From: Epichloe hybrida
Lineage: Eukaryota; Ascomycota; Sordariomycetes; Hypocreales; Clavicipitaceae
Assembly: GCA_019022495.1 (NCBI GenBank)
Contig: JAFEKR010000060.1
Span: forward strand, 62,001 to 126,000
Reading direction: 5' to 3'
DNA: 64,000 nucleotides
Made by a program: the position numbers and the translations under genes
The notes under the pieces: generated by a model
What the model was told of the DNA's origin: nothing
Databases searched by the model: none
Seen by the model: the letters and a program-made list of their open reading frames with translations, nothing else
In this document: positions 25,090-38,880 of the stretch, in pieces
How the letters are laid out: the number at the start of each line of letters is the position of its first letter
How positions within the stretch are numbered: position 1 is the first letter of the stretch

Positions 25090-28000
25090 TAGAGTATTAC
25101 ACTAAAACGTGTAGTGTAGTGTAGTATTTATAGTGTAGTGTAGTGTAGTATTTATAGTGTAGTGTAGTAACTACACTACAAACTACACTACATTATAAAC
25201 TACACTAACTATAAGGAAAAAAAAACTACATTACACTAACTACAAAAAAAAAAACTATAATATATTACACTACAAATTTCTTTTCCTAAACTATACTAAC
25301 TATAAACACTACAAATGTAATATTAGACTTTTTATTAGTTATTAGTATTTATAAGGTTAAAAGAAAGCTAGTTATATAAAAGCTTTTATTATTACCTATT
25401 TTATTAAATTAGTTATAGAATTTATAATATTATATTAATTTTATAATTTTATTATAACTAAGTAAGGTTATATATAATATTATACTTTTTTAATAATACT
25501 ATTTAACTTAATACTTTATTTCCCTAATATCACTTAAAGAAAAACCTTTTTATAATATTATTTACTATTTCTATAAATTATTTTATATTTCTATAAATTA
25601 TTATTACTTATTTTAAAAAAACTATAAAAAGAACTACTAGTAAACTTAATATAAGTAGCTTATTATATCTTATTATAGCTTATAATAGCTTATAATAGCT
25701 TATAATAGCTTATAATACTAATATTACTAATATTACTAGTATTACTAAGATTACTAAGATTACTTATAATATTATTAGTGTTAAAGTTTAATAATAAATA
25801 AATAATAAATAAATAACTTAAATATAAATACTAGTAATTATAAGTAAATTACTATAGTAAAAGCTATGAGCTTTGCATACTTTTCCGCACTGACCCTAAG
25901 GTTTGGAATCGCCTCTAAAATACAAATCACATTAATATTTAAAATCCTTACCTTTATTTCTCCCCCCCTATAATATTACACTATAATAAAGCTAGTAGTA
26001 AGAGTGTAAATAAAATACTAATAGTAATTAACATAGGCTTAGGGGGGCTAGCTTAAAGTAGCTACTACCTAAACATAGGAATAGGATAGTTTAATGTCTA
26101 AAGAAGCGAAGATAACCTAATAGTAAACTAGAACTAATTTACACACCCTAAAGACATAAAATATTATAATAAGATTACTAGCCTTATCCTAAGTAATAAA
26201 GTTACCTAAGTATAGCGTATTATACTTACTATAGCTAACTAGGTAGCAAACTATACCTAAGCTAAAATAAGAACTATAAACACTAATAATAGTAATATTT
26301 ATACTACTAAAGAAGCATTAAAAATAGCCCTTAAGGAGGCTATTAAGGAGGAAGCTAAAGATAATAACTCCCTAACCTAGGCTAGTATTATAGCTAGGCT
26401 TACCCTAAAATAACTAAATACTAACTCTCTCTCTCTCTAGGTCCCTAGAAGATAACATAGAGAAGTACTTATAAAAGGAAATACTATATAAGAATTACTC
26501 TAGTCTAGGGGTATAGAAGATATAGTTATAGCTATAAATAAAGCTATTAGGTAAGCCTTAGTAATAGTAGCTAGAAGACTCCCTAGTAAGGATATAATTA
26601 TTACCTTTAAAGGAAATATAGTATAGTATAAAGAAAACTAAAAATAGATTACTAAAGTATTTAGCCTAGAGGCAGCTATTTACTACTATATACTTAGCAT
26701 TATTATTAAGGGTTTCCTAATAAAGTATATATCTATTAAGAACCTAGTAATAGAAATTAAAAAAGTAAATAAAGTAAATATAATTAAGGTAACTATAAGA
26801 CACCCCTAAGGTAAGAACGCCTAGTAAACTACCTTAATTCTTAGACTAGCTAAAGTTAAAGATACTAATAAGATATACTAAGATAAAATAGTCTTTAAAG
26901 CAAAGCTATTTTAAACTAAACTATATAATAAGACCTTATAACCTAGATAGTGCTATAACTACTTCTAAATAAAATATATTACTAAGTTTTATAAGGTAGC
27001 ACTAAGGTATAGTAAGTGTAAAGCTAGCTAGCATAAAGATAGTAAAGTATTATACCTAATAATAAATAAATAACTTAAGGAAAACTATATCCTATACTCT
27101 AGACTATACCTAGCCTAGTTTAAAGACTACCTAGTACTAAAAGAGAAGTAAAATATAGTAAAGGCTAGTTACCTAGAATAACTATCTTGCTTTACCTCTA
27201 GCTCCCCTAGTAAGAACCTAGCTCTAGCCTAAGAGAGAGCTAGTATAGCTATAAAACCTATAGTAATAATAGGAAAAAAGAGGGGTTAACTTATAAACAT
27301 AAAGTAAAGCGCTAAATAGCTAAGAGCTAGGAGTATTAAGCACTACATAAAATAACTTAGGGCTAGAATAAAACTAGTATAAAATAGCTAAGACTTACCA
27401 CTACCCCCCTAATTAATATAGTAATATTATAAGTTCTTTTCTAGAATATAAATAAGAAGGATAGCCTAATATATATTACGCTCTATTACTAAACTAATAT
27501 AGACATAATAGTAATCTAAGAGTAAGAACACATAAAATATCCATAGCCTCTTATACTAGGCCTTACCTAGTTCTAACTTATATACTATAATAGGTATAAT
27601 GTAATATATATTAATAAGAAATATAATATAGGGTTATAGTTAGCCTAAGGAAGGCCTAACTAATTACTAGTGGAAATTCATAGGATTAATATCTATTCCC
27701 TTTATTTAGAAGGTTATAGTAATAACTAAAACACCCCTATATAAGATATTAATATAGAGATACTACATAACTAGAGCGTATTTATAGGAGATTTTAACTA
27801 AAAGCATCCCCTCTAGGATAGGCTAGATAAAACTACTAATAAAGTAAATAAGCTACTAGAACTTATAAGCTAGTAAAGGCTTAGACTAGTAATGCCCTAA
27901 GGGGAACTAACTAGATAATATAAGGATAATAGGGATAGTACTATAGACCTAGTGTAAGTAACCCTAGATATCTAAGTTTACTATAAAGGAGTAAAAGACC

Positions 28001-31000
28001 TTACTAAATCTAACTATATCCTATAGTTAATTAGTATCTTTACTAGCCTATAAGATAATATCCCGCGGGCCCTTAGATACACGTGAAATATAATAGATAA
28101 ACTATACGTAAAGGCAGAGGTAGTAGTATGCTTTTAACCTAAAAACGCCCTAAATCTACAAGATAAAGAAGGGATAAATACGTACGCTACCTAGCTTATT
28201 ACAAACCTTTAATAAATAGTAAATAAGGTAGCCCTATAAAAGCCCTAGAGGCTCCCTAGCCTAGAGGTATAGTAATTAAGGATAGCTAAAGAGGTAGTTA
28301 CTAGAGCTAGATAGGTAAAGAGATAATAGAGATAATAAAGAATAGAAGTAAACTAGTAAGCTTATACTAAGGTAAATAAGGACTAAGAATAAGTTATTAG
28401 AACTAAGAGAAGAAATACATAAAGAGATGCCTTATAAAAGGCTAATATATAGAGAAAGAATAGGGGAGTGTAAAAACTAAAGAGATAAGCCTAGCTTTAA
28501 AGCTAGGCCCCCCTAGAATTACCTAGGCTACTAGAGCTAAAAAGGACTAAAAATAACCTAAACCTAGCTACTATATATAAGAATAAAGTAAGTATACTAG
28601 CACTAAGGTTCTTCCCTAAGCTTATAGTAAACCTTTTCTAAATCCTAGACCTTACCTTCCTAGAGCTAGATAACGCACTATTCCTAGATAATAACTAGTT
28701 TAGATTAAAAGAGATATTAGATATTATATTAGATATAGCTAGCTAGAAAGCACTAGGTAATAATAAGCTCCTAGTAAGCCTTATTAAAGCCTATAATAAG
28801 ATAGTAAAAGAAGCTATAGTCTAGCTCCTAAATACTATCCTTAAAGTAAGGTATTTCCTAGCCTAATTCTAGACTACTAGAGTGGTAGTAATTAGGAAAC
28901 TAGGTAAGATAATAAAAGAGATAAGGAAGGCTAATGCTTAAAGGCCTATCTCCTTACTAAATATTATAGGAAAAATCATAGAAGCGGTGATTATAAAGTG
29001 ACTTATAGCCTTTACTAAGGCAAAAGGACTTCTCCTAAAGCTATAGATAAGGAATAGGATAAATAGGTTAATAAAGACTATAATTAAGGTCTTAGTTAAG
29101 TGTGTAAGAGAGGCCTAGAGTAAGGGTAAAATTACCTTGCTTACCTAGATAGATATCTTATTTACTTTTAATAAAGTTAGCTACTTATACTTAATTTACT
29201 TACTAATCCTAATAGGAATCCCTTACTAGCTAATAGCTATAATATAAAGCTTCCTAGCGGATAAAATAAGCTAGCTTAGCTTTAATAGAGAACTCTCTAG
29301 ACCCTTTAAGATTAAGGCTAGTACCCTATAAGAATCTCCCCTTTTACTAATTCTCTTTCTCCTTTACTTTATAAAACTTTACATATACCTTTAGGCTATC
29401 CTAGGTATAGTAGTAATTAGATTTGCTAATAATATAAATATTATAGTATTTAGTAAAAATATAGCGTAAACCTAGAGAAAACTTAAGGCTACTTAGAAGA
29501 TTTATAAGGAATAGGTAAAGAAAGTAAGAGTAAAGTTTAACCTAGTAAAAACTAAACTTATACACTTTAGTAAGGCCTATAAGCCCCTATAGGCTAAGGT
29601 CTAGCTTAGTATAGAGAAAATAACGCTAATAAAGGCATGCTAATTCCTTAGGGTATAGGTAAATAGGAAACTTAACTAGAGTGCTTATAAGAATATCCTT
29701 AAGGGAAAACTAGCCTAGTAGTAGCTTACACTCTTTATATTAGTAGCGTTAGCATAAGGTATTAGCTTTAGAGACACCTAGCTTATATATACGTAAGTAG
29801 TCTAGCCTATTCTTGCCTATAGACTATACCCTAACTAAGAAAGGAGGAAAATTATAAGGAATAGTTAGAAGTTTTATAGTAAACTAATTAACCTATCTCT
29901 AAACTATAGCTAGAGCATTTAAGGCTATACTAATTACTTAGCTAGAAGTTAAAACCTATATCCCCCCCCTAGACCTTTACTTAAATAAGATAAAGTAGAA
30001 GTTTAAGGAAAGGATTATACTTAGTAAAATAATAAATAAGATATAGGCTATAGCTAACTTAGTGTAAATAGTACTATAATATAAAAGAAGACCCTTATTT
30101 ACTAATAATAAACTAGATATATAACTATATAAGAAGTAAAAGAAAAGATAGAAAGACTAGTATTCTAATAGGTAATAGAGATAATATAGGCATAGGAGAG
30201 AGCTAATAGAGAACTACTTACTTACCTATAACTTAAAGGAAATCTAGAAATTTCACACTAGGCTTAATAAGTATATCTCCTCTATAATAGTATAATTACG
30301 TATAGGAAAGATTAGCCTTAATAAGTTCCTTTTCTAAAGGCGTGTTCCTAGGGTAGCTTTGCCCTTATATAGCTATAGTTATATAGTTAAAGACTAGTAC
30401 TATATAATTATTAACTACACTAACTATAACTATAGATACCCCTAAATAAGATAGCCTAGAGATATATAAAAGGTAAGGCTAGCCTTAGATAATCCCTTAA
30501 AGGCAAGATATATTATAAAGTAATTCCTTAGCATAAGAAGACTTTAATACTACATATTAGCATAAGACCTAGCTTTTAGTTAATATAAACTAGGGGAGGA
30601 TCTAGGCTACCCTAGAGGTAACTAAACTAACTAATAAATAGACACTATAAATAACTAGAGAGAGGCACTAGGTAAAACAGTATAGCTATAGAGGTAGGCT
30701 AGATATAAGGCAAAATCACACTATAATAGGAAGACTATAAGTCTAGAATAGTTATTAGATTAATTTTAAGTTAAAAAGCTATAGGTATTATTTTACACTA
30801 GCTTACTGCTACCCCTTTACTAACCTAGAATTAGCCCTATTTCTTCTTAGGAATAGGGATTATATTCTCTATTACCTTGCTCTTACCCTTAGCTAATAGG
30901 CTAGTAGCTAGGAGCTAGTTTGTCTTCGCCACTTAGGCATTAAGCTACTAAAGCTAAAAGATAACCTTATTATATTATTCCTCTATAGACTTAGACCTAG

Positions 31001-33492
31001 CTAGGTCTAGGCTTACTATAGTAACGCCCTATTTCTTCTTAGTGTGGTTTTTAGTATAGAGTTTCTTAACCTAAGCTATATAGTTCTCTAGGGCCTAGAT
31101 AATTAAAGTTAGCTATAGAATAAAGCTACTACTAAGCTAAAGCAAAACTACTTATATTACTCCTAGTAACTATACTAGCCTAGGTCTTAACTAACCACTA
31201 ATATTCCCCTTACTAGCTAGTGATATTTAGCTATAAGCAAATTAGCACTAGAGTAAGCTTAGAATAAGCATAGGAGTTAATATTACCTTAATATATATAT
31301 AATTATAGACCTAATAATTAAAATAAGCGTTAAACATTACCCCTTTATATGCAAATTAGCCTTACCCCTAGACTAGAAATAAACTAACTTACTAATAATA
31401 TTATAGCACTAATAGCCCTTATATTTAATAGATTATATCTTATAGGACACACACTAGATCTCTTGTGGCTTACTTAGCTACCTTAGGTTAGACCTAGAAA
31501 TAAGGCAAAATAAAGGCAAAGGGGACTTACTTCTAGGCCTTTTGCCTTTACCTAATTTAATTACTTCTAGGTTAGGGACTTCCTTAAATACTTATCTAAG
31601 GTTATAAGTTCCTAGGCAAATTAAAGCTAGAATAGCACTAAAAATAAGGTACTTATAGAGCTTAGTAATATTATAGCGTGTTTTTCTATATAAAAAATTA
31701 GTATTTAAACTAGTACTAGACTAGAGAAGCCTTAAATAGCTCCTAAAAGAAATAGGAAGGAAAAAAACCTATAGGAAATTTATTATAAAAAGAGAAAAAA
31801 GGTTAAAACCTTAAGGAAGAAAAAGCTCTTTTTTATACTTAAGAGAGAGAGGGGGGGGACTAACTATAATATTAGCTAGAAAACAAAGCATAAGATAAGT
31901 AAATATATAAATAGCGCATAACTAATCTAGGAGCAAAACCGCCTAGCTACTAGGCCTAAATTACTTACCTCTTACTATAATTAAATAAAACTATATACTT
32001 AGACTTTATAAGATATTTAAACTAGTACTAGGTTAAATTTAGCTAAAAAGTAAGGCACTAGAAGAGTTAGAAGTAAAGCAAATAAAAAGTGAATTATTAT
32101 TATAAATCTAAATTTACTATACCCTAGGGTAAAGTAAGAGATATAAAGCTAGGTTAAAGTAAGACTAGACTAGCACTAAAGGGAGCTAGTTAGGATTACT
32201 ACTATACTTTTTCCTTTCTTTTTTATTTTCTTTAGGATAAGGCTAGCATAAGCTAGCACTAAATACCTATAATTAATCACACCTAATGTAGCGCAAACCT
32301 AGAAGAGGGTTAGCGCTAGCCTATTTATAAACATAAGAGGGTTTTTCTTCCTAGCAAAGGGTTTTCTCTCTTAACTAAGCGAATAGAGTACTAGGAACAG
32401 CTATATAGTTAGCTAGCTAGCGTAAAGAATATATATATAGTAAAAGCTATAGTTTTTAATAACTTAGTATTTTAAGGTTTTTAAAAATATTAATATTATA
32501 AAAATGTTTTCTCTTTTATGTTTTTTTAAAATAATAATAAAAGTAAAATAATAGTAATTATAGTAATAATAGTAATTAAGGTTATAAAAGTTATTAAAGC
32601 TTTTATAATAAGTATAGTATATTATATAAAACTAAGTCCTAGTATTATTTTTAAAAACAAGTTAAACTTATTTTTTATAGCTTATTTAAGCTATATAGGG
32701 TAATTAAAATAATACTATTAGTTATCTATTAATAAATTATAAATATTAGTTTATTATATTCTTTCTTTATATATTATTATAATAAGATATATAAAGTTAC
32801 TATATATAACTTCTTAAAGCTTTAGAATTATAAAGCTTAAAGTAATATTTAATTAGTTTAAATAGTAAATAAATAGTTTAAGCTTTTTTTAAGTTCTTAT
32901 TATATTAATAATAATATTAAAGTACTAAGTATATATTCTATTAACTTTTATATATTTATTTAGATTTCTAATTTAATTTAATTATATTAGTTTAGGGTAT
33001 TTTTTAATTAAATTAATAATAAAAATACAAAATAATTAATAATAATAGTAAATAAAATAATTAGAAGGTTTTTCTTAAAGTTATATTAGTAAAATAAAGT
33101 AATAAGTATAATAATATTATTAAAAAGGTATAATATTATAAATAACCCTAGTTATAGTAAAATCCTTAAAAAAAGGTAAATATTATAAATTCTATAACTA
33201 ATTAAGTAAAATAGGTAATAATAAAAGCTTCTATATAACTAGCTTTCTTTTAATCCTTATAATAACATTATATAATAAAAAGGCCCACTTTTTTACTAAC
33301 ACTACATTTGTAGTTTTTGTAGTTAGTGTAGTTAGTAACCACACTAACTACACTACACTATAAGCAAAAAAAAACTACACTACATTACACTATAAAAAAA
33401 AACTACATTATACTAACTATAAAAAAAAAACTACATTATAAATACAAATTTTTCCTAAAAACTACACTAACTACACTACAAACAATACTCTG
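25090..33492. mobile_element. foldback hAT-type element, copy 2, split by a LINE
   Basis: The left end (TAGAGTATTACAC, a RIP-altered CAGAGTATTGCAC) starts at 25,090 and the right end (CAATACTCTG) stops at 33,492. The left piece 25,090-25,867 matches 5,555-6,275 and the right piece 32,436-33,492 matches 6,260-7,398, so the element was about 1.8 kb before the LINE entered at 25,868. The expected 8-bp duplication is not visible because other elements abut the right end. No coding frame is seen. Confidence 0.8.
25868..32435 (+). mobile_element. full-length Tad-like LINE
   Basis: This non-LTR retrotransposon is flanked by a perfect 15-bp duplication, TATAGTAAAAGCTAT, at 25,853-25,867 and 32,436-32,450. 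ORF1 carries zinc-knuckle traces near 26,950-27,020 (KCKASWHKDS). The endonuclease-like domain shows GDFN at 27,787-27,798, followed by KHPL. The RT shows an SPLLL-type box near 29,335 and RFANN (FADD) at 29,417-29,432. The knuckle ORF1, APE endonuclease and RT order fits the Tad clade of ascomycete LINEs. About 1.2 kb of RNase H/3' region follows. The 3' end is a TATATA run instead of poly(A). Gln and Trp codons have become stops throughout, so it is dead. A 5'-truncated relative lies at 43,675-44,800. Confidence 0.85.
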
Positions 33493-33557
33493 CTGACTGT
33501 AGAGCTGCACCTATACAGCTGTTATTAACTAGCAACTAGCTCCCTACATTTCAATAG
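33493..33557 (+). repeat. isolated tail of the SINE-like family
   Basis: This 65-bp block (CTGACTGTAGAGC...CCCTACATTTCAATA) equals the last part of 22,193-22,966 and of 33,558-34,188. It directly abuts the end of foldback copy 2 and the start of the tRNA-headed copy, so it is either a 5'-truncated copy or part of a tandem insertion. Confidence 0.5.
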
Positions 33558-34188
33558 GTTATAAGCCTAGTGGCGTAGTGGTTAGGCCCACTGCAGCATT
33601 TAGCCTACCACAGTGGAGCACTACTTTGCAAGGCAAGGTTACAAGTTTGAACCCTGCTAAAATAACTAAAAAAATTCAATTGCTAGTATAAGCCTAAAAA
33701 CCTCTAATAGGGCACCTAGATATACAATTCTAGGAGAAGTGTTAAAATATATAAGGCTTTGTAATCCTAGGTGCAGTTGGATTAGTCCACTCTTTTGAAT
33801 TCAATAGTAGTGAGTTGATTTTTTAGATTTTATATATAAATGAATGTTACGGAAAACAAAAAGTGGCCCTTAAGACCTCGCTAGTAGTCCGAATCCACTA
33901 ATATAGTTAGTGAGTATATAAGAGAAAGAAGATCTTTTTAATCTAGCTAGATAGCTCGGCCTCTTAATTTAATAGCCGCATTGCCTGTATAATATCACTA
34001 AAATCAATTTTATTACTTTATTAGCTATTATAAAAGTGATTTAAATTAAATTTAATTAGTTAAATAACTGCCATAACCTTTCGTTACGTTGCGTTAGTTA
34101 TTCTAACGTGATGGTTCTACTAGTCTCTAACTGTAGAGCTGCACCTGTACAGCTGTTGCCAGCTGGCAACTAGCTCCCTACAGTTTAA
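33558..34188 (+). mobile_element. tRNA-headed SINE-like retroposon
   Basis: The head has a plausible internal RNA polymerase III promoter: an A box TGGCGTAGTGG at 33,571-33,581 and a B box AGTTTGAACCC (GGTTCGAATCC after RIP) at 33,644-33,654, spaced as in tRNA genes. An unrelated body follows, then the shared ~380-bp 3' part (33,810-34,188) also found at 22,575-22,966. Tail sequence is CTCCCTACAGTTTAATA. A tRNA-derived head with a common 3' region defines a SINE. No clean target-site duplication was found because both flanks are other transposons. Confidence 0.6.
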
Positions 34189-34189
34189 T

Positions 34190-35690
34190 AATACTACTAG
34201 TACCTAGTGTATATATTATTTATTACTTAGTTATTTTAATTTTCCTATTAGACTAGCTATTTCTAATAGAAATAGACTAGTATAGGTTATTACTAGTAAG
34301 TAATAAGAATACCCCTTAAAAATATTACTTATTTATATCCTTATAAAACTAGAAGTATTTATTAAACTAATTACTTATAGAGATATTATAGCTAGGATTT
34401 AATTTATTTAAAGAACCTTTTCTAAGTTTTACTTTAACTTTCTAAAAAAGAGCTTAGAATTAAAACCCTTAATTTAAGTCTTATTATATAAAGTATAGTA
34501 AGGTAATAACTTTACTATAGGTTAATTAAAGTTATTTAAAAGTAATAATATAGCTATATTCTAAATATAGTTTATTAGACCCTTTAAGCTATTAATATTT
34601 AAGAATTATTAATAGATTTTATTACTAGACTTTTACTAGTAAAAGACTTAAATTAGACTTATAATATAATTCTAGTTATTATTAACTATTTTATAAAATA
34701 TAGTGTTTATATCCTAATTTAATATAACTAATTAGTAATAGGCTAGTAACTATATTCTGAGAATATATTTTTAAAGACTATAAAGCACTAGAAAGTATTA
34801 TAATAAAGTAAGGTTTTATATTTACTAGTGGTTTTTAAATAACTTTTTATTATTTTCTTATAACTAAGTCATTACTTAGTATTACTTTTTACCCCTAAAT
34901 AAATAGCTAGATAAAATATTTAAACTAGGTCTTAGAATATTATTTAAAGGCTTTTACTTATACTAAATAAACTAATTAAGTAAATAACTTATTAATAGTA
35001 TAATTTATATATAATATAAGTAATTACTTAATATATAGCTATATACTAGTAAAGGTATTATATAGTTATAATCCTATAGGTTTATAGTAAGTAATAGTAA
35101 ATATCCCTTTAGTAAATAATTAAGCTAAAAGTAAAGTTTTAATACTAAGAGAAAAGTATACTATAATTAAATAGCTTTTAAGTAACTTATAGACTTAGTA
35201 TAAAAGATATTATAACTAGAAAAAAACTCTAATAAGGTTTAAAGTTAGTAACTATATTTTACTATTAATAAAGAATATTAACCTAAGATACCCTAATAAA
35301 AAGCTAGCTATAAAGTACTTAAGCCCCTATAAGATTAAAAAGGTAATTAAAAGTTATAGACTAGTATATTAATTAAAATTATTACCTAGGACTTAATTAT
35401 ATAATATATTTAATATTACTAGTCTTAAACCTTTTAAAAGAGACTTAATAAATATAAAAGATATATTCTTACTATAAGATAATATTAAAGATAATAAATA
35501 AGAGTTTAAAGTTAAGAGAATTATTTTATATTACTATAATAAAAGGTATTATAAATATCTAGTAAAATAGAAAGGCTATAATACTTTAAAGAATTCTTAG
35601 GTATTAAAAAGGGATTTTATTACTAAAGAAATTATTTATAACTATAAGTAATAGCTAAGTAATAAATTTAATATAAGGTAATTATAATTT
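34190..35690 (+). mobile_element. chromovirus integrase and chromodomain remnant, copy 1
   Basis: The plus strand carries the 3' half of a chromodomain-bearing Ty3/gypsy pol. The integrase core runs from about 34,600 (IILVIINYFIKYSVY; then SIIIK and FTSGFQ) to 35,200. The GPY/F module lies at 35,238-35,450 (LLLIKNINLRYPNKKLAIKY, then SPYKIKKVIKSY, ending TSLKPFKRDLI). A chromodomain follows at about 35,500-35,640 (FKVKRIILYYYNKRYYKYLV, then K-x-K-G-Y). These domains belong to the C-terminus of chromovirus integrases, which direct insertion to heterochromatin. The upstream half (gag, RT) is missing, cut by the SINE-like element. A second copy in inverted orientation lies at 47,420-50,266. Confidence 0.8.
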
Positions 35691-36630
35691 ATAAGTTAAT
35701 ATACTAAAGATATTAGAAAATAAAGTTAATTTACTTAGATAAATTAAATAATCTATTATATAATTACTAAGTACTTATTTCTTTATAATAGAGTTAGTCT
35801 TTAAGATTACTAGTTTTTTATTATTAGTAATAGCTATAAGAATTATAGAGAAAAAGGCCTTAGAAGTATTTTTATTATTAAAATCCCTTTCTTTATATAT
35901 ATAAACTTAAAGTATACTAAGGAGTTTAATAAGACTAATATATTTAAGTAAATTAATAGTATTTAGTATAAATTACTAGTAAGTTAGTTAAGTATTAGCT
36001 AAGTATATTAAGAAAGCTTATTATTAGAATATTTTAAGCTATAAAGTAAAGATAGTTTAAAATATTAATTTATATCTTTAGATTTATAGTATTACTTAGT
36101 AACACTATTATAGTATATTTATTATATTTTACCTTATAAGTAATATTAGTAAATATTTAAGTATAGTTAATATAATTATACTTATTAGAATTTTTATAAA
36201 CTAAAATAGTATTCTATAGCTTTTTCTTTACTTTTATAATAAGCTAGTAGTAAGTTAGTAATAATTTAGTATCTAGGTAATAAGATTATACTTACTTTAT
36301 TTTAATAATAATAATTACCTTTAAAAGTAGCTTTAATAAGTTTAAATAGCTTATTATAAAGCTATATAATTTAAGCTAAAGTTTAGTAATATATTAGTAA
36401 TAAGTAAGTAAATTCTAGTTAAAAAGATATACTATAATATAGTTTTTATTATTTTGGAAGTAATAAGTATATTTTATTAAATAGCTTATTAAATATTAGC
36501 TATAAAAAAGTAATAAGTAAGTAAGAAAGTTATACTTAAAGATTTATTATATTTTATAAGAAAGGCTTTTTTATTAATAAGGTATCCTAGGATTTTATAA
36601 GTATTATTTTTAGGAGAATATTTTATATTA
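35691..36630. other. segment shared in inverted orientation with 46,335-47,420
   Basis: No gene is seen. The stretch joins the end of the chromodomain frame to the end of the hAT transposase pseudogene. It is repeated in reverse complement at about 46,335-47,420, where it again follows the chromodomain. It may be hAT 3' non-coding sequence or chromovirus 3' sequence. Confidence 0.55.
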
Positions 36631-37650
36631 TTACTTACTAATAATAGTATATATATAAAATCTTTTTTAAGATATTTTACTAGTAATAATATTTCCTCTA
36701 GTATTAAAAGTGCTTTTAATAGCACTAGAAGTAGCAGGAATAGCTAGGTATTTCCTAGCAATAATACTCAAAATAGGGAAAGATTTAGTATTATCTTCTT
36801 ACTATTTAAATATATCCTCCTATGATAATATTAGTATATTAATAAGGTTATTAAAGTAAGAAAGTATACTTACCTTATCTTCTTAAATATCTAGCTTAGT
36901 ATAAGTAGGAATTTCATTCTTTCTATTCTTTTAAATAGACTTTTCCCTCTTATTAGGAAATAAACCTTTATAAAGGTTAGTTTTAGGCTTAGGCCTAGGA
37001 TTTTTAAAAGTCCTAGGTTAACTAGGCCCTGAAAGATTAACTATAAATTAGGTATTTGCTTGTTAATCTTACTTACTGATATTACTATTAGCTTGGTTTT
37101 CTTTATAAAGAGGTAAAATCCTAATAATATTATATATTAGTAAGTTAAAACTATAAGTAAGAAAGGATTATTAATATTATATAATACTTACAAATTATAA
37201 TCCTTTTTAAGGTTTTTTATTAACCTTTCTAAGGTTTAATCTTCTAACTTTAGCTTTCCTTTATAGTTTAAAAGTTAAGCTAAGGGTCTAATGACATAGT
37301 ATATAGATAAGGCTAATATAAGAAGTAATTATTTCTTATATCTTTAGGAAAATAATTAGCTAGCTTATTTAAGCTAATATCTATAGATGCTATAAAAGCC
37401 TTGCCTTAAGGGCTATAAGCTTCTTATTATATGTTAGTATATATAGAATAAAATATAAGGAAGAAATATAAATACCTAGCGAATATAAGCCTTTTAGTTC
37501 TCTTTTATATTATTAAGATATTCATATATCCTAATAATAAAAAGTGGAACTAAACCTAGAGTATTATACTTCTGGCTTTAAAGTATAATAGTAAGTTTAT
37601 AAAAGACCTCTAATATGCTACTTAAAGTAGCTAAATCCACCTATTCTTGT

Positions 37651-38115
37651 TGTGTGGCTAGGATTGTGACCTCTCAAGACTTCTCTCACAAGACCACAGG
37701 CCTCTAGACCTTGGCATCGTCAGATCTATCGGCTTCGTCGGATCAATCTAGCCACATCGGATCCCTAGTCATGTGACTATCTAGCTAGATAAAATCCCTA
37801 GATTCCCTCCCCTTTTATAGAAAATTAACTCTCCCTTTGTTGCCTTTAGCTTGGATTGTTTAATAGATAAGATAACCTAGCATTATGTTTAACCTAATAA
37901 GATAAATTTAACCTAACATTAAAAAGAGACCTCTTTTAGCTTAGATCCTCGTGATAGATCGCAAATATCGCAGACCTAGATCTTGTTATCTAGGTTCTAG
38001 CTTCAATATCGTTAAATTCGTTAGTATTGTTAGTATTATTAATATTGTCGTTTTTGTTACTATTACTATCGTTGTCTTTTTTGTCGTTTTCAGGTAGTTG
38101 TTTTTGCCTAACAAA
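37651..38115 (+). repeat. 5' LTR of family B copy 1
   Basis: It starts TGTGTGGCTAGG and ends TAACAAA (GACAAA in other copies). It matches 40,881-41,344 and, inverted, the two LTRs of copy 2. Confidence 0.85.
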
Positions 38116-38880
38116 AATGGTGGAGGAATGGGGAATGGTCCTATTAGACCTTCTACCATTAAATTCAATAATCCTCTCCTAATATTACCTCTCTTATTAT
38201 TTCCCCCTTTAGTTATCCCTTTATATAATTATTATAATCATTAGTAGTGTTTTACCTCTTTTCCTTTTGATCTAGGTTAGCTAGATCAAATCCCTTCATT
38301 CCGATCATTTAATTAAGGTTATCTAACTTATCTAATATTATTAAAATCATCGGATTAGTCAAATTAAATGATCGCGACCATTATGACCTTTTCTCTCTTA
38401 ACCTAGGTTAGCTAGGTTAACCCCTTCCTTTCTAACCTTTTAACCTTTTCTAACCTTTTAACTTTCCTTTCTAGCTTTAACCTTTTCTAGCTTTAACCTT
38501 CTAACCTACCTAGCTTAAACCAATTTAATACCCTAGTTTTACTTAGCTTTCTATTAGGGAGGTAAGTATTTAGACCTTAATTAACCTTTAATAAATTAGG
38601 TCTTTTATAATTAGACCTTTAACCTAACCGTTGTTAGCTAGGTCTGTCATTAAAGATTAATTAATCTAACCGCTAATAACCCCTCTAACTATTAAAGATC
38701 TCTCTAACTAATAATTCCTCTAATCTTTAAAGAGGAATCTAATATATAGAGGGTCTTCTAAAGAGGTCTCTAATGTTAACAAACTCTCTATTATGGATTA
38801 ATTAGTTAATTAATTAGACCTTTAGTTATCTTGCCTCTAACCATTAGGTTAGATTAATCACTAATAATCCCTCTAAATAT

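Noticed and set aside
33563..33660. A functional tRNA gene
   Set aside because: A and B boxes are present but the B box is mutated and no clean acceptor stem was found. The shared downstream body marks it as a SINE-like head.
36489..36725. 78-codon minus-strand frame
   Set aside because: It is a different frame overlapping the hAT dimerisation-domain end; the transposase frame explains the region better.
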